Assembly: GCF_015356825.1 (NCBI RefSeq) | Contig: NZ_JAACYW010000040.1 | Location: 1-58,338 of the forward strand | Source of the DNA: Catenulispora rubra | GTDB taxonomy: Bacteria; Actinomycetota; Actinomycetes; Streptomycetales; Catenulisporaceae | DNA length: 58,338 nt | Reading direction: 5' to 3' | The notes under the pieces: model-generated | Told to the model about the DNA's origin: nothing | The model's database searches: none | Seen by the model: the letters and a program-made list of their open reading frames with translations, nothing else | Made by a program: the position numbers and the translations under genes | In this document: positions 1 to 8,788 of the stretch, in pieces | How positions within the stretch are numbered: the stretch's first letter is position 1 | Layout of the letters: each line of letters opens with the position of its first letter

Positions 1-78
1 CTGTTCGACAACGCGCGCCAGGAAGCCGTCCAGCGGATGCTGCTGAGCCGCCTGGCGCAGGCCGACGCGGCTGGGTGA
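1..78 (+). CDS. C-terminal end of an unidentified protein (partial)
   Basis: An open frame enters from the left edge and stops with TGA at 76-78. Only 25 residues remain, an amphipathic, Arg/Ala/Leu-rich helix-like tail (LFDNARQEAVQRML and onward). The codons have the G/C third positions of real genes here. The family cannot be identified from this fragment. The 184 bases between it and the next gene, which converges on it, show no gene. Confidence 0.5.
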   Translation: MFDNARQEAVQRMLLSRLAQADAAG

Positions 79-262
79 GCAGCGTGCCCGACCTCCTGGT
101 CGCCGAGGGCAGGCTCGGCGTCCGGCTCGGCGAGGACCCGGCTGCGGCGGCTCCCCTCCGGATTCCGCCGCGCGCTTTTGCCTGCTTGCCCAGCAGCTTG
201 AGATCCCTTCCCGAATCAGTCCCGTCGGCGCCCGGGGAGGTGTGTCATGCGCTCCTCTCGGA

Positions 263-2365
263 TCAGCCTCCGGACATCCGGAAGTCGTATTCGGGCGGTA
301 CCGGCTGGTCGGGATGCGCGGCGAGCCACAGGAGGTCCAGCGAGGCCTCGCCTTCCTGCAGGTTGTCGACCGTGATGCCCTCGTCGAGGAGGCGCCGGAC
401 CTGGTCGATGTCGCCGGTGGTGAGGGCGGCCTGCGCGTTGTAGAGGCGGATGCGGCCGTGTTCGCGATCCGCCGCGCTCAGCGCCGCGATGAGGCCGAGC
501 GCTTCAGCAGCGCGGTCGGCGGCGAGCAGCGCTTGAAGCGTCTCGATGGTGAGCTCGCGAAGGTCCGGCTGGAGGCGGTGCGCCGCGACGGCCAGGTCGG
601 CCCGCTCGCCGGGCGACGCCGCGAGATGCGCCAGCGCACGCTGCGCCCAGGCGTTCGGGCGCTCGGCGAGGGAGCGCGTCCAGGCCTCGCGGGCCCCGCC
701 GCGGTCGCCGTCGGCGAGGCGGAGGAGGCCGAGGTGGTAGAGCGCGTGCCAGTCGTCGGCCGACGCTTCGAGCAGCGAGCGCCAGACCGGGCCGACGATC
801 GGGGACGCCGGTGGCTCGCTGGACGGCAATCGCTTTGTCTGCAACAGATCCAGCCACGGCTGCTGCTCCGCATCGCAGGACCCGAATGGCCGCAGCGAAT
901 CGGCGGCCAACGCGCCAGCCGAGACCTCCAAGGCACCCCAGCCAGATCCATGATGCAGCACCTCGGGAACGGCGCCCGCGCCTACCTCCGAGCTCGCGCC
1001 AGCCTGCGCGCCCACACCCACGCCGACCGCCGCGCTCGCGCCAGGCTCGCGCACCGCATGCGTGCCCTCGACAGACGTGTCCGCGCCCGCGCCGCCCCGC
1101 ACGCTCGCGCCAGCCTGCGCACTCGCGCCAGGCTCGCCGACCGCAGGCGCGCCCTCACCAGCCGCGTGCGCACTCGCGCCAGCGTCCCCGAACCGCCGCG
1201 CCTCAGCGAGCGCAGCCTCCAAAGCCCCCCGCGCCACCAACCGCTCCAGCGCCCCCGCCACCGCGCCCCGGGCCTCGTCCCACGTCCCGCGCACGGCCGC
1301 CGGGTCCGCCTCCAGCAGCCCGTATGCCTCGACCCACTCCCACGTGGCCCCGCCGGGCAGCTCCAGGTGCTCCAACTGCGTGCGCGCCAGCCCGGCCTGG
1401 ATCTCGATGTACTCCGCGTCCGGCCCCGACAGCCACTCCTGCCACCGCTGGCCGCCGGCCCCGACGCCCCACTGGAACAACTTCCGGCCGATCAGCCGGT
1501 CCGTCGAGGTCTGCACCAGGCCCGAGCCGTTCTCGTCCAGTGCGGCGATCCAGCGGCGCTCGCCGGCCGGAATGTCCATGAAGAAGTCCGCCGCCGCTGG
1601 GAACCGTGCCGGGTAGCTCTGGTCGCCGGCCGTGCCCTCCGGGAAGTCGATCAGGCTGAGCTGCGCCGTGTAGTCGAAGTGGAACGCACGCTCCGTCGGC
1701 GCCACCACGCGGACATCAGCACTCTGCGGCACCGCGATGTTCGACCACCAGTACACCGGCGTCGGCGTCTCGGCCGGGTTGTGCAGCGCCACGTGCACCA
1801 TCAGCGTCGGCGATCCCGCCGGCAGCCACGCGTCGACGGTCATCACCACCCGCCGCATCCGCTCGAACTCGTACATCCGCAGCACCGGCGTGCCGTCCGG
1901 CGCGCTCAGCCGCACCGCGTGCAGCGGCGAGCAGGTCAGTGGCCAGTGCCCGGTGCCGCCGAGGTTCCACTCCACGCCGCCGGCCAGCCAGGCGTCGCGC
2001 AGCGCCAGGTTCGCCGGCTGCAGGATCGGGTTGCGGTGCAGCAGTTCGCGGCCGGTCGGCCGGTGCACCAGCGACCACAGGCGGCCGCCGTAGTCCGGGA
2101 GGAACGTGGCGGTCAGCACCTCGTTCTCCAGCACCAGCGTCGGCAGCTCGCGAAGAGAACGCTCGCGGGTGTACGAGTCCTGCGTCGTGTACGGCAGCAG
2201 CGTCGGCGGCCGGCCGTAGTCCAGGTTCCGCGCCATGTCCGGGTAGGGGGCCACGGCGGAGTCGAAGCCGGGCCTGGCGATCCCGTGCAGGATCGGCAGC
2301 CGGCCCGCGGCCGGGTCGGCGGCGCCCGGGATGCGCAGGACGTCGCGTCGGAGTTCGGTGGTCAC
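263..2365 (-). CDS. DUF5107 domain protein with C-terminal TPR-like region (copy A)
   Basis: The product is about 700 residues. The N-terminal two thirds is a DUF5107 domain, with blocks such as LPDYGGRLWSL, ANLALRDAWLAGGVEWNLGG, PVYWWSNIAVPQ and GRKLFQWG. The C-terminal third is helical TPR-like sequence (WHALYHLGLLRLADGD, AWAQRALAHLA). DUF5107 proteins of actinomycetes usually sit beside sugar ABC transporters and are suspected carbohydrate-acting enzymes; the reaction is unknown to me. The GTG start overlaps the stop of the upstream permease gene (GTGA), so the gene is the last of the transporter operon. It is paralogous to the gene at 5765-7768 along its length. A low-complexity Gly/Ala/Ser stretch at about residues 390-465 is absent from that paralogue. 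Confidence 0.85.
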   Translation of the reverse strand: MTTELRRDVLRIPGAADPAAGRLPILHGIARPGFDSAVAPYPDMARNLDYGRPPTLLPYTTQDSYTRERSLRELPTLVLENEVLTATFLPDYGGRLWSLVHRPTGRELLHRNPILQPANLALRDAWLAGGVEWNLGGTGHWPLTCSPLHAVRLSAPDGTPVLRMYEFERMRRVVMTVDAWLPAGSPTLMVHVALHNPAETPTPVYWWSNIAVPQSADVRVVAPTERAFHFDYTAQLSLIDFPEGTAGDQSYPARFPAAADFFMDIPAGERRWIAALDENGSGLVQTSTDRLIGRKLFQWGVGAGGQRWQEWLSGPDAEYIEIQAGLARTQLEHLELPGGATWEWVEAYGLLEADPAAVRGTWDEARGAVAGALERLVARGALEAALAEARRFGDAGASAHAAGEGAPAVGEPGASAQAGASVRGGAGADTSVEGTHAVREPGASAAVGVGVGAQAGASSEVGAGAVPEVLHHGSGWGALEVSAGALAADSLRPFGSCDAEQQPWLDLLQTKRLPSSEPPASPIVGPVWRSLLEASADDWHALYHLGLLRLADGDRGGAREAWTRSLAERPNAWAQRALAHLAASPGERADLAVAAHRLQPDLRELTIETLQALLAADRAAEALGLIAALSAADREHGRIRLYNAQAALTTGDIDQVRRLLDEGITVDNLQEGEASLDLLWLAAHPDQPVPPEYDFRMSGG
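960..1195 (-). repeat. Low-complexity in-frame insertion with an 87-bp period
   Basis: This segment of DUF5107 copy A encodes a Gly/Ala/Ser/Val-rich linker with related units such as AVGEPGASAQAGAS and AVREPGASAA. Two diverged copies sharing CTCGCGCCAGGCTCGC start near 1035 and 1122, an 87-bp (29-codon) spacing. The paralogue goes straight from its helical region to the matching LHAGTGWGALE block, so this is an expansion within one copy. Confidence 0.7.
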
Positions 2366-3207
2366 TTGCCTATCCCCACTGTCATACCTTGGATGATGCG
2401 GCTGCCGAGCCAGCTGAACAACGCGATCATCGGAGCCAGCACCACGCACACCCCGGCGAACATCGCGCCCCAGTCCAGGCCGTTGAGCTGCGCCTCCTGG
2501 ACGAAGTTGGACAGCGCGACCGGCAGCGTCACCTTGTCCTGGCTGTGTGTCAGCACGATCGCGAACAGCGTCTCGTTCCACGCCGAGATGAACTGCAGCA
2601 GGAACGCGGTGACCAGGCCGCCGCGCGCCACCGGCAGGATGACGCGGGTGAACGTGCGCAGCGCGCCGGCGCCGTCCAGGACCGCGGCCTCCTCCAGCAC
2701 CTGCGGGATGCCGGCGAAGAAGCCGGTCAGCAGGTAGACGGTGAAGGGCATCGCAAGACCCAGATACACCAGGATCAGCCCCGGCTGTGAGTCGTCGAGG
2801 TTCACCTTGGCCATGCCGATGAACAGCGGCACCACCATCACCTGGCTGGGCACCCCCAGGCCCATGGCGAACGTCATGCTCATCGCGCCGGAGACCCGGT
2901 TGCGGCGGCGGGCCAGCGCGTAGGCGCAGGGCGCGGCGACCGCGACGGCCAGCACCGAGGACAGCACGGCGACCAGCACGCTGTTCAGCGCCGCGCGGCC
3001 GAAGCCGCCGTCGGAGAACACCCTGCTGTAGTTGGCGAACTTCGGATGTGTCGGCGCGCCGAAGGGGTGGTTGAGGATGTCGGTGCCGTCGCGCAGCGAG
3101 GTGAGCAGGATCCAGCCGATCAGCGCGATGTCGGCGGCGACCACCACCCACACCGCCCCGGTGGCGATGCGCATCGGCAGGCTGGCGGCTTTACGCCTGG
3201 GCCTCAT
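2362..3207 (-). CDS. Carbohydrate ABC transporter permease, MalG type
   Basis: The product is 281 residues with six predicted membrane segments. The EAA cytoplasmic loop motif is present (EEAAVLDGAGALRTFTRVILP), followed by the typical SAWNETLFAIVL segment. This is the second inner-membrane subunit of a CUT1-type sugar importer. The ATG start follows an AGGAAGACGAGCCC-type leader 32 bases after the MalF-type gene. Its stop overlaps the GTG of DUF5107 copy A. No ATPase gene is present in the locus, so the importer probably uses a shared MsiK-like ATPase, as is common for CUT1 systems in actinomycetes. Confidence 0.93.
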   Translation of the reverse strand: MRPRRKAASLPMRIATGAVWVVVAADIALIGWILLTSLRDGTDILNHPFGAPTHPKFANYSRVFSDGGFGRAALNSVLVAVLSSVLAVAVAAPCAYALARRRNRVSGAMSMTFAMGLGVPSQVMVVPLFIGMAKVNLDDSQPGLILVYLGLAMPFTVYLLTGFFAGIPQVLEEAAVLDGAGALRTFTRVILPVARGGLVTAFLLQFISAWNETLFAIVLTHSQDKVTLPVALSNFVQEAQLNGLDWGAMFAGVCVVLAPMIALFSWLGSRIIQGMTVGIGK

Positions 3208-3239
3208 GGGCTCGTCTTCCTTTCCGTGCCGCGGTCGGA

Positions 3240-4208
3240 TCAGTACTCGATGGGGTCGCGGCGCAGCAGCCGGCGCAGCACGACCGTGAAGACGACCACC
3301 AGGAACAGGCTCACCAGCGCGGCGGCCGTGGCCAGCCCCAGTTGCGGCGTCGAGGCGGTCGGGAAGGCCTCGATGTAGACGTACATGGCGGTGTTCCAGG
3401 AGTCCGACGGCGGCTGGGAGCCGCTGCTGCCGCCGTACATCAGGATCAGTTCGAAGATCTTCACCGAGCTCACCGTCCACAGCACCGCGCACACCGAGAT
3501 CACATCCCAGCACATCGGCAGCGTGACGTGCCGGAAGCGCTGGAAGGCGTTGGCGCCGTCGAGTTCGGCGGCCTCGTAGAGGTACTCCGGGATCTGGTCG
3601 ACGGCGGCCATCAGGATCGCGGTGTAGTAGCCGGTGGCCGTCCACACCAGGGTGCCCAGGATCATCGTCTGCAGGTGCTCGGTGGCCAGCCACTGCGGCG
3701 GATGGCTCCAGCCGAGCGCTTCGAGGGTCTTGTTCACCGGGCCGGTGGGGGAGAACAGGACGCCCGCGGCGATCCCGAACACCATCGCGTTCACCAGGCA
3801 CGGGAAGAACAGCACCGAGCGGGCGAACAGCTTGCGGTTCATCTCGCGCAGGACCAGCATCAGCGCGAAGGCGAACGCGAAGGTGAGCAGGCCGCCGACG
3901 AGGAGGATCTTCAGCGTGTTGGCCAGCGAGTGCCGGAAGATCGGGTCCTGCCACAGGGTCTGGTAGTTCTTCAGACCCCGCCACTTCTTCGGGCCGATGC
4001 CGTCCCACTTGTAGAGGCTGGTCCAGGCCGCGTAGCCGACCGGGACCAGGAACAGTACGACGTAGATCAGGACGGCCGGCGTGGTGAACGCCCAGAACAT
4101 GCGGCGCCGCGAACGCTCCAGCGGGGCCGCGCCGACCGGGGGACGCGAGGCGGACCCGCCCCGGACGCGGCGCGTCTGGGACGAGTCCTGAATGGTGGCG
4201 GTGCTCAT
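3240..4208 (-). CDS. Carbohydrate ABC transporter permease, MalF type
   Basis: The product is 322 residues: a charged cytoplasmic N-terminus, then six membrane segments starting near residue 37 (FWAFTTPAVLIYVVLFLVP). The EAA loop reads YEAAELDGANAFQRFRHVTLP. It pairs with the MalG-type subunit just downstream to form the membrane channel. The gene begins two bases after the stop of the solute-binding protein gene, so translation is probably coupled. Confidence 0.93.
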   Translation of the reverse strand: MSTATIQDSSQTRRVRGGSASRPPVGAAPLERSRRRMFWAFTTPAVLIYVVLFLVPVGYAAWTSLYKWDGIGPKKWRGLKNYQTLWQDPIFRHSLANTLKILLVGGLLTFAFAFALMLVLREMNRKLFARSVLFFPCLVNAMVFGIAAGVLFSPTGPVNKTLEALGWSHPPQWLATEHLQTMILGTLVWTATGYYTAILMAAVDQIPEYLYEAAELDGANAFQRFRHVTLPMCWDVISVCAVLWTVSSVKIFELILMYGGSSGSQPPSDSWNTAMYVYIEAFPTASTPQLGLATAAALVSLFLVVVFTVVLRRLLRRDPIEY

Positions 4209-4210
4209 GG

Positions 4211-5527
4211 TCAGCTCTGGCTCTTCCAGAACGAGACCTGCGCGGACTTCATCTTGGAGACGAAGGTCGCGGCGTCGGTCTTGCCGTGCCAGAAGTCCAG
4301 GTAGTTCTGGTTCCAGACCTTGGTGGTCCAGTCGCCGGCCACGCCGTCGAAGGTGAGCCGCAGCTTGGGTGCGTTCAGCGTCTTCTGCACATCGGCCAGC
4401 TCGGCCGGGGCCGGGATGTCGGTGCGCGGCGTGATGTTGCCGGCCTCGGTGGAGATGCCGGACAGCGTCTTCTTCTGCAGGAAGTAGGCCATGAACTGCT
4501 CGGCCTGGCTGACGTTCTTGGCGCTCTTGGTCAGGGCGAAGCCGAAGACCATCGAGTCCGGCTGGGTCGCGCCCGGCGGGAGCATGAAGCCGTACTTCCA
4601 GGTCACCGGGATCTGCTTGGCGACCTCGGCGGTGACCCAGTTGCCGTTCATCAGGAAGCCGGCCTTGCCGCCGGCCCAGTTGGTCTGCTGCGCCGGGTAC
4701 TTCGTCGCGGTGTAGGTCGGGATGATGTAGCCGCCCTTGACCAGCTGCTGGACCTGCTGCGCGGCCTTGAGCACCGCCGGGTTGTCCCAGCCGGCGCCGG
4801 TCTTGTCGGTGGCCAGGTCGTTGAAGTTCACGCCGCCGGCGCTGAGCAGGTAGTCGAACCACAGGCCGTTGGTCCAGGAGTCCTCGCCCTCGGAGGCCAG
4901 GCACGGCTCGCTCTTCGCCTTCAGGGCGTCGCAGACTTTGATGAAGTCGTCCCAGGTGGCCGGCTGCGAGGCCATCGCGGCCGAGACGGTCGGGTCGGCG
5001 GAGTTGTAGAACACGCCCGCGGTGCTGGCCTCGTACGGGATCACCCAGTGCTGGCCGCCGTCGGGGTCCTTGGGCAGCGAGTCGAAGTACTTCGACGGGA
5101 TCGCGTCGGAGACCTTCTCGTTGTCGGTCGGGATGGTAATGCCCAGGACCGCGGAGAGGTCCTTGGCGTTGCCGTTCTGCGCCGCGGCGCCGTAGATGAC
5201 GTCCGCGCCCTCGTCCCACATGTCCGGCGCCTTGCCCGCGGCCATCGCCGGGCCGATCTTCTTGGCCACGTCCCGGCCGGTCCACTCGACGTTGACCTTG
5301 ATGCCGGTGTCGGCGGTGAACTGGGTGATCGCGGCCTGGATCACCTTGGCCTGCGGCTCGTCCTGGCGCCACATCGACCAGTAGCTGAAGCTGCCGCCGG
5401 ACTTGCCGGAGCCGGTGCCGGTCGAGGAACCGCTCTTGCTGCTGGAACACGCGCTCACACCGACCGCGAGGACGGCGGCGGTGGCTATCGCGAGAAGCCG
5501 GGGGCTCCGGCCGGTGCTGCTGCCCAT
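4211..5527 (-). CDS. Extracellular solute-binding lipoprotein of the sugar ABC importer
   Basis: The product is 438 residues. A signal peptide ends in the lipobox V24-S25-A26-C27, followed by a Ser/Gly linker, so the protein is anchored outside the membrane. The body is a family-1 (MalE-like) binding protein (SFSYWSMWRQDEPQAKVIQAA, GGKAGFLMNGNWVTAEV). A strong Shine-Dalgarno GGAGGAAAC lies just before the ATG. First gene of the binding protein-MalF-MalG-DUF5107 operon. The substrate cannot be read from sequence. Confidence 0.92.
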   Translation of the reverse strand: MGSSTGRSPRLLAIATAAVLAVGVSACSSSKSGSSTGTGSGKSGGSFSYWSMWRQDEPQAKVIQAAITQFTADTGIKVNVEWTGRDVAKKIGPAMAAGKAPDMWDEGADVIYGAAAQNGNAKDLSAVLGITIPTDNEKVSDAIPSKYFDSLPKDPDGGQHWVIPYEASTAGVFYNSADPTVSAAMASQPATWDDFIKVCDALKAKSEPCLASEGEDSWTNGLWFDYLLSAGGVNFNDLATDKTGAGWDNPAVLKAAQQVQQLVKGGYIIPTYTATKYPAQQTNWAGGKAGFLMNGNWVTAEVAKQIPVTWKYGFMLPPGATQPDSMVFGFALTKSAKNVSQAEQFMAYFLQKKTLSGISTEAGNITPRTDIPAPAELADVQKTLNAPKLRLTFDGVAGDWTTKVWNQNYLDFWHGKTDAATFVSKMKSAQVSFWKSQS

Positions 5528-5764
5528 ATTCGTTTCCTCCGAAGGGGATCACTCGGGGTGCTGGGAGGAGACAGTAGGACGCTGTTCACAGGAACTACAA
5601 GCATTCTTTGCAAGATTCCTTGTGATGATGCGATATTGAGATCTCTGATTGCATTGGCTCGCAGAAAGTTGCAAAAACTGTGAGAAACGGCGGCACAAGA
5701 TGGCCGCGCAGCTGTGAGCTGGGGCGGAGCCGGGGATTCCGAGGAAGGGGGCTGCTAAGGCCTG
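5528..5764 (-). promoter_or_regulatory. Promoter/operator region of the sugar ABC operon
   Basis: This 237-base gap between DUF5107 copy B and the binding-protein gene has a lower GC content than its surroundings. TTGCAAGATT lies at 5608-5617; its reverse complement AATCTTGCAA recurs at 7855-7864 upstream of the divergent DeoR gene. A second TTGCAA core is at 5669-5674. TTGCAA is itself palindromic. The sharing suggests operators for one regulator, most simply the DeoR protein at 7909. Confidence 0.5.
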
Positions 5765-7768
5765 CTACAGCTGACGGACGCTGTAGTCGTAGCTGCACGG
5801 CAGCGGGTGCTCTTCGCGCAACCGCTGTGACACGACCGGACCGAGCCCGCCGGCCTGCCGGGAGTGGAACTCCCACCACATGTCCGACAGCGGGTCCTCG
5901 CCCTCGCGGACGTCCTCGACGACCAGACCGGTCTCCAGGATCCGGCGCGCGCGCACCAGATCGCCGGCGTCCAGGGCGGCGCGGCACTCCAGCATCAGGA
6001 TCCGCCCGGCGAAGCGGTCGGGCTCCTTGAGCCGGTCCACGATGTCCAGCGCCTCGGCCGGGCGCTCGGCGGCGATCAGGGCGCGCAGCGTCTCGATGGT
6101 GAGTGGACGCAGGCGCGGCGAGAGCTGCCAGGCGCGCAGATAGCGGTCGGCGGCCTCGCCGGGGCGGCCCTCGGACTCGTCGAGGATCGCCAGATTCCGG
6201 TGCGCCCACGCGGTTTCGGCCTGGGCCATGGACTTCTCCCACGCCTCGCGCGCGCCGGCCAGGTCGCCGGCGTGGTAGCGGTTCACGCCCAGATGCAGCC
6301 AGGTGAACCAGGTCGCGTGCGCGGGGTCGGAGGTGGCCTTCTCCAGCAGCGCGCGCCAGACCGGGCCGACCGCGTAGGACGACGGTGGCAGTGCCGGGGC
6401 CGGGGTTGGCATCTGGCCCTTGCGGACCAGCGAGAGCCAGGACTGCTGGTCGCGGCCGATCGTGGCGTCGGGGAACGGCGTGCCGGGCAGGTTCAGCGCC
6501 CGGTTGCGGCCCAGGGCGCGGCGTTCCAGGGCGCCCCAGCCGGTGCCGGCGTGCAGGACCGCCTCCGGCGGCTTCTCGGCCAGCGCGGTCATGGTCGCGA
6601 GTTCTTCGTCGAGGCGGTGCGCGGGCAGCAGATCGGCGAGCGCGGCGGCCGCGGCTTTGGTGGCGTCGGGCCATTTCGCGCCGTGGATCTTGTCGGGATC
6701 CGTCTGGAGCAGGCCGTACGCCTCGACCCAGGACCACGACTGGCGGCCCGGGAGCCGCAGGTGTTCCAGCTGGGTGCGGGCCAGGCCGGCCTGGATCTCG
6801 AAGTACTCGTGGCGCGGGCCGGACAGCCAGTCCTGCCAGTTGCGGCCGCCGGAGCCGGTGCCCCAGTGGAAGAGCTTGCGGCCGCGCATCCGGTCGGTCG
6901 AGGTTTGGAAGAGGCCTGATCCGCTCGCGTCGACGGCGGCGATCCAGCGGCGCTCGCCGTCGGGGATCTCGGCGAAGTAGTCGGCGCCGTAGTCGATGCG
7001 GCCGGGGTAAGAACAATCAGCGGTGTCGGCGGCGCGCCACTGCGGGAACGGGATGCGGCGCATCTTGCCGGTGTAGGAGAAGTGGTACGCCGAGGTCGCG
7101 GGCATCAGCGCCCGGGAATCAGGGGTCTGCGGTACGGCGGCGCTGCTCCACCAGTAGACCGGGGCGTCCTCCGGGAAAGGGTTGTGGACGCGCACGTGGA
7201 CCAGCAGGACCGGGGAGTTGTCGGGCAGGTAGCAGTCGAGCTGGTAGACCAGGCGGCGCTGGCGCTCGTACTCGTACATGCGCAGGACCGGCGTGCCGTC
7301 GTCGCGGGTGAGGCGGACGGCGTGCATCGGGGAGCAGGTGAGGGCGGTGTGGCCGAAGGTGCCCAGGTTCCATTCGACGCCGCCGGCGAACCAGGCGTTG
7401 CGCAGCGCCAGGTTGGCGAGCTGGAGCTTCGGCGGGAAGTGCAGCAGCTCGCGGCCGGTTTTCTTGTGGCGCAGGGACATCAGGCGGCCGCCGTAGCCGA
7501 GGAGGAACTCGGCGCGCAGGAGGTCGTTCTCCAGCACCGCCGTGACCAGCTCCCGGTCGGGGGTCTCGCGGGTGTAGCCGTCCTGGAAGGTGTAGGGGAG
7601 CAGGGATTCGACGTGGCCGTAGCCGAGGTTGGCGACCATTTCGGCGTCGGCCTCGGAGACGTCCAGGCCGCCGCGCGGGTCCGCGAGCTTGCGCAGCGGC
7701 GGGAGCGGGTTCTCCGGGCCGAGCGCGGCCACGGGGAGGACCGCGGAGGCCAGGCGCAGGACGCTCAA
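5765..7768 (-). CDS. DUF5107 domain protein with C-terminal TPR-like region (copy B)
   Basis: The product is 667 residues with the same architecture as the gene at 263-2365. The DUF5107 part includes LLGYGGRLMSLRHKKTGRELLHF, ANLALRNAWFAGGVEWNLG, PVYWWSSAAVPQ and GRKLFHWGTGSGGRNWQDWLSG; a helical TPR-like C-terminus follows (ATWFTWLHLGVNRYHAGD). The chosen start is TTG, because AGGGGG sits seven bases upstream and the N-terminus SVLRLASAVLPVAALGPENPLPPL fits the family. It has no Gly/Ala insertion. It is transcribed away from the DeoR gene from a shared intergenic region. Probably a carbohydrate-active enzyme; activity unknown. Confidence 0.85.
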   Translation of the reverse strand: MSVLRLASAVLPVAALGPENPLPPLRKLADPRGGLDVSEADAEMVANLGYGHVESLLPYTFQDGYTRETPDRELVTAVLENDLLRAEFLLGYGGRLMSLRHKKTGRELLHFPPKLQLANLALRNAWFAGGVEWNLGTFGHTALTCSPMHAVRLTRDDGTPVLRMYEYERQRRLVYQLDCYLPDNSPVLLVHVRVHNPFPEDAPVYWWSSAAVPQTPDSRALMPATSAYHFSYTGKMRRIPFPQWRAADTADCSYPGRIDYGADYFAEIPDGERRWIAAVDASGSGLFQTSTDRMRGRKLFHWGTGSGGRNWQDWLSGPRHEYFEIQAGLARTQLEHLRLPGRQSWSWVEAYGLLQTDPDKIHGAKWPDATKAAAAALADLLPAHRLDEELATMTALAEKPPEAVLHAGTGWGALERRALGRNRALNLPGTPFPDATIGRDQQSWLSLVRKGQMPTPAPALPPSSYAVGPVWRALLEKATSDPAHATWFTWLHLGVNRYHAGDLAGAREAWEKSMAQAETAWAHRNLAILDESEGRPGEAADRYLRAWQLSPRLRPLTIETLRALIAAERPAEALDIVDRLKEPDRFAGRILMLECRAALDAGDLVRARRILETGLVVEDVREGEDPLSDMWWEFHSRQAGGLGPVVSQRLREEHPLPCSYDYSVRQL

Positions 7769-7800
7769 CCGACGGCCCCCTAGGATTTGGCGCTGATGGG

Positions 7801-7864
7801 TCTACAGCTTGCAGACAGGTCTACACCTTGCAGGATTGCTTCAGTGTGCCAGAAAATCTTGCAA
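7801..7864. promoter_or_regulatory. Operator cluster between DUF5107 copy B and the DeoR gene
   Basis: TCTACA-N-CTTGCAG occurs twice as direct repeats, at 7801-7814 and 7820-7833 (19-bp period, about two helical turns). A third element, AATCTTGCAA at 7855-7864, equals the complement of 5608-5617 in front of the ABC operon. The cluster lies between divergent starts at 7768 and 7909 and is the natural binding region for the DeoR protein. Confidence 0.5.
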
Positions 7865-7908
7865 GGAAGGTCACGATCTCAGCATGGAGTGCACGGAAGG
7901 AGCTTGGC

Positions 7909-8694
7909 GTGAATCGCTACGAGCGCTGGAGCGTCCTGCTGGAGATGCTCGCCGAGCTGGGCAAGCTGGAAATCGAGGAGACGGCGGAGAAGCTGGGGGT
8001 CTCGCCGGCCACCGTGCGCCGGGACTTCGACGAGCTCGCCGCCCAGCAGCTGTTGTCGCGAACCCGCGGCGGGGCCACGGCACACAGCGTCTCCTACGAC
8101 CTGCCGCTGCGCTTCAAAGTCGCCCGCCACGCCCCCGAGAAGCAGCGCATCGCCTCGGTCGCGGCCGGCATGGTCGCGGTCGGTTCCACGGTCGGCATCA
8201 ACGGCGGCACCACCGCCACGGAGGTGGCGCGTGCCCTGGCCACCCGCGCAGACCTGGCGGGCGAGCAGCGCGGCCCGGCGGTGACGGTAGTGACGAACGC
8301 ACTGAACATCGCCCAGGAACTCGTGGTCCGCCCCTACCTGCACGTGGTCGCGACCGGCGGCGTCGGCTCACCCAAGTCCTACGAACTGGTCGGCCCGGTA
8401 GCAGCCGCGATGCTCGAACGCGTGGCCCTGGACCTGGCCATCCTCGGCGTCGACGCCCTGGACGCCGAACACGGCGCCAGCGCCCACAACGAGGCGGAGG
8501 CAACGGTGAACCAGACGCTGGCTTCGAGGGCACGGCACGTGGTGGTGGTCGCGGACTCCTCGAAGCTGGGGCGCCGGGCGTTCGCGCGAATCTGCCCGAT
8601 CTCGGATGTCACGACGCTGGTGACGGATGGGGACGCGCCGGAGGAGATGGTGGCGCGGTTCACGGAGCTGGGGGTGCGGGTGGTGCGGGCTTAG
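7909..8694 (+). CDS. DeoR/GlpR-family transcriptional regulator
   Basis: The product is 261 residues: an N-terminal DeoR helix-turn-helix (LGVSPATVRRDFDELAAQQLLSRTRGGA) followed by the DeoR sugar-phosphate sensor domain (GINGGTTATEVARAL, VVVADSSKLGRRAFARI). GTG at 7909 was chosen because AAGGAG precedes it by seven bases and HTH homology starts right after; the frame stays open upstream to 7828. Family members bind phosphorylated sugars, which fits control of the adjacent transporter and DUF5107 genes. Confidence 0.88.
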   Translation: MNRYERWSVLLEMLAELGKLEIEETAEKLGVSPATVRRDFDELAAQQLLSRTRGGATAHSVSYDLPLRFKVARHAPEKQRIASVAAGMVAVGSTVGINGGTTATEVARALATRADLAGEQRGPAVTVVTNALNIAQELVVRPYLHVVATGGVGSPKSYELVGPVAAAMLERVALDLAILGVDALDAEHGASAHNEAEATVNQTLASRARHVVVVADSSKLGRRAFARICPISDVTTLVTDGDAPEEMVARFTELGVRVVRA

Positions 8695-8788
8695 GGGCGC
8701 GCTCCGCAAGCCAGCAAGCCCGCAAGCCCGCCGAGCCCCCGATCGTCCCATACGGGAACCGAACGTAGATCGGCCGCATCCAACCGCC

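Noticed and set aside
242..2737. An 831-codon open frame on the plus strand over the DUF5107 and permease genes
   Set aside because: Arg/Pro/Ala-rich translation with no family resemblance. It is the mirror of genuine minus-strand genes with coherent domains and operon overlaps; long antisense frames are expected at this GC content.
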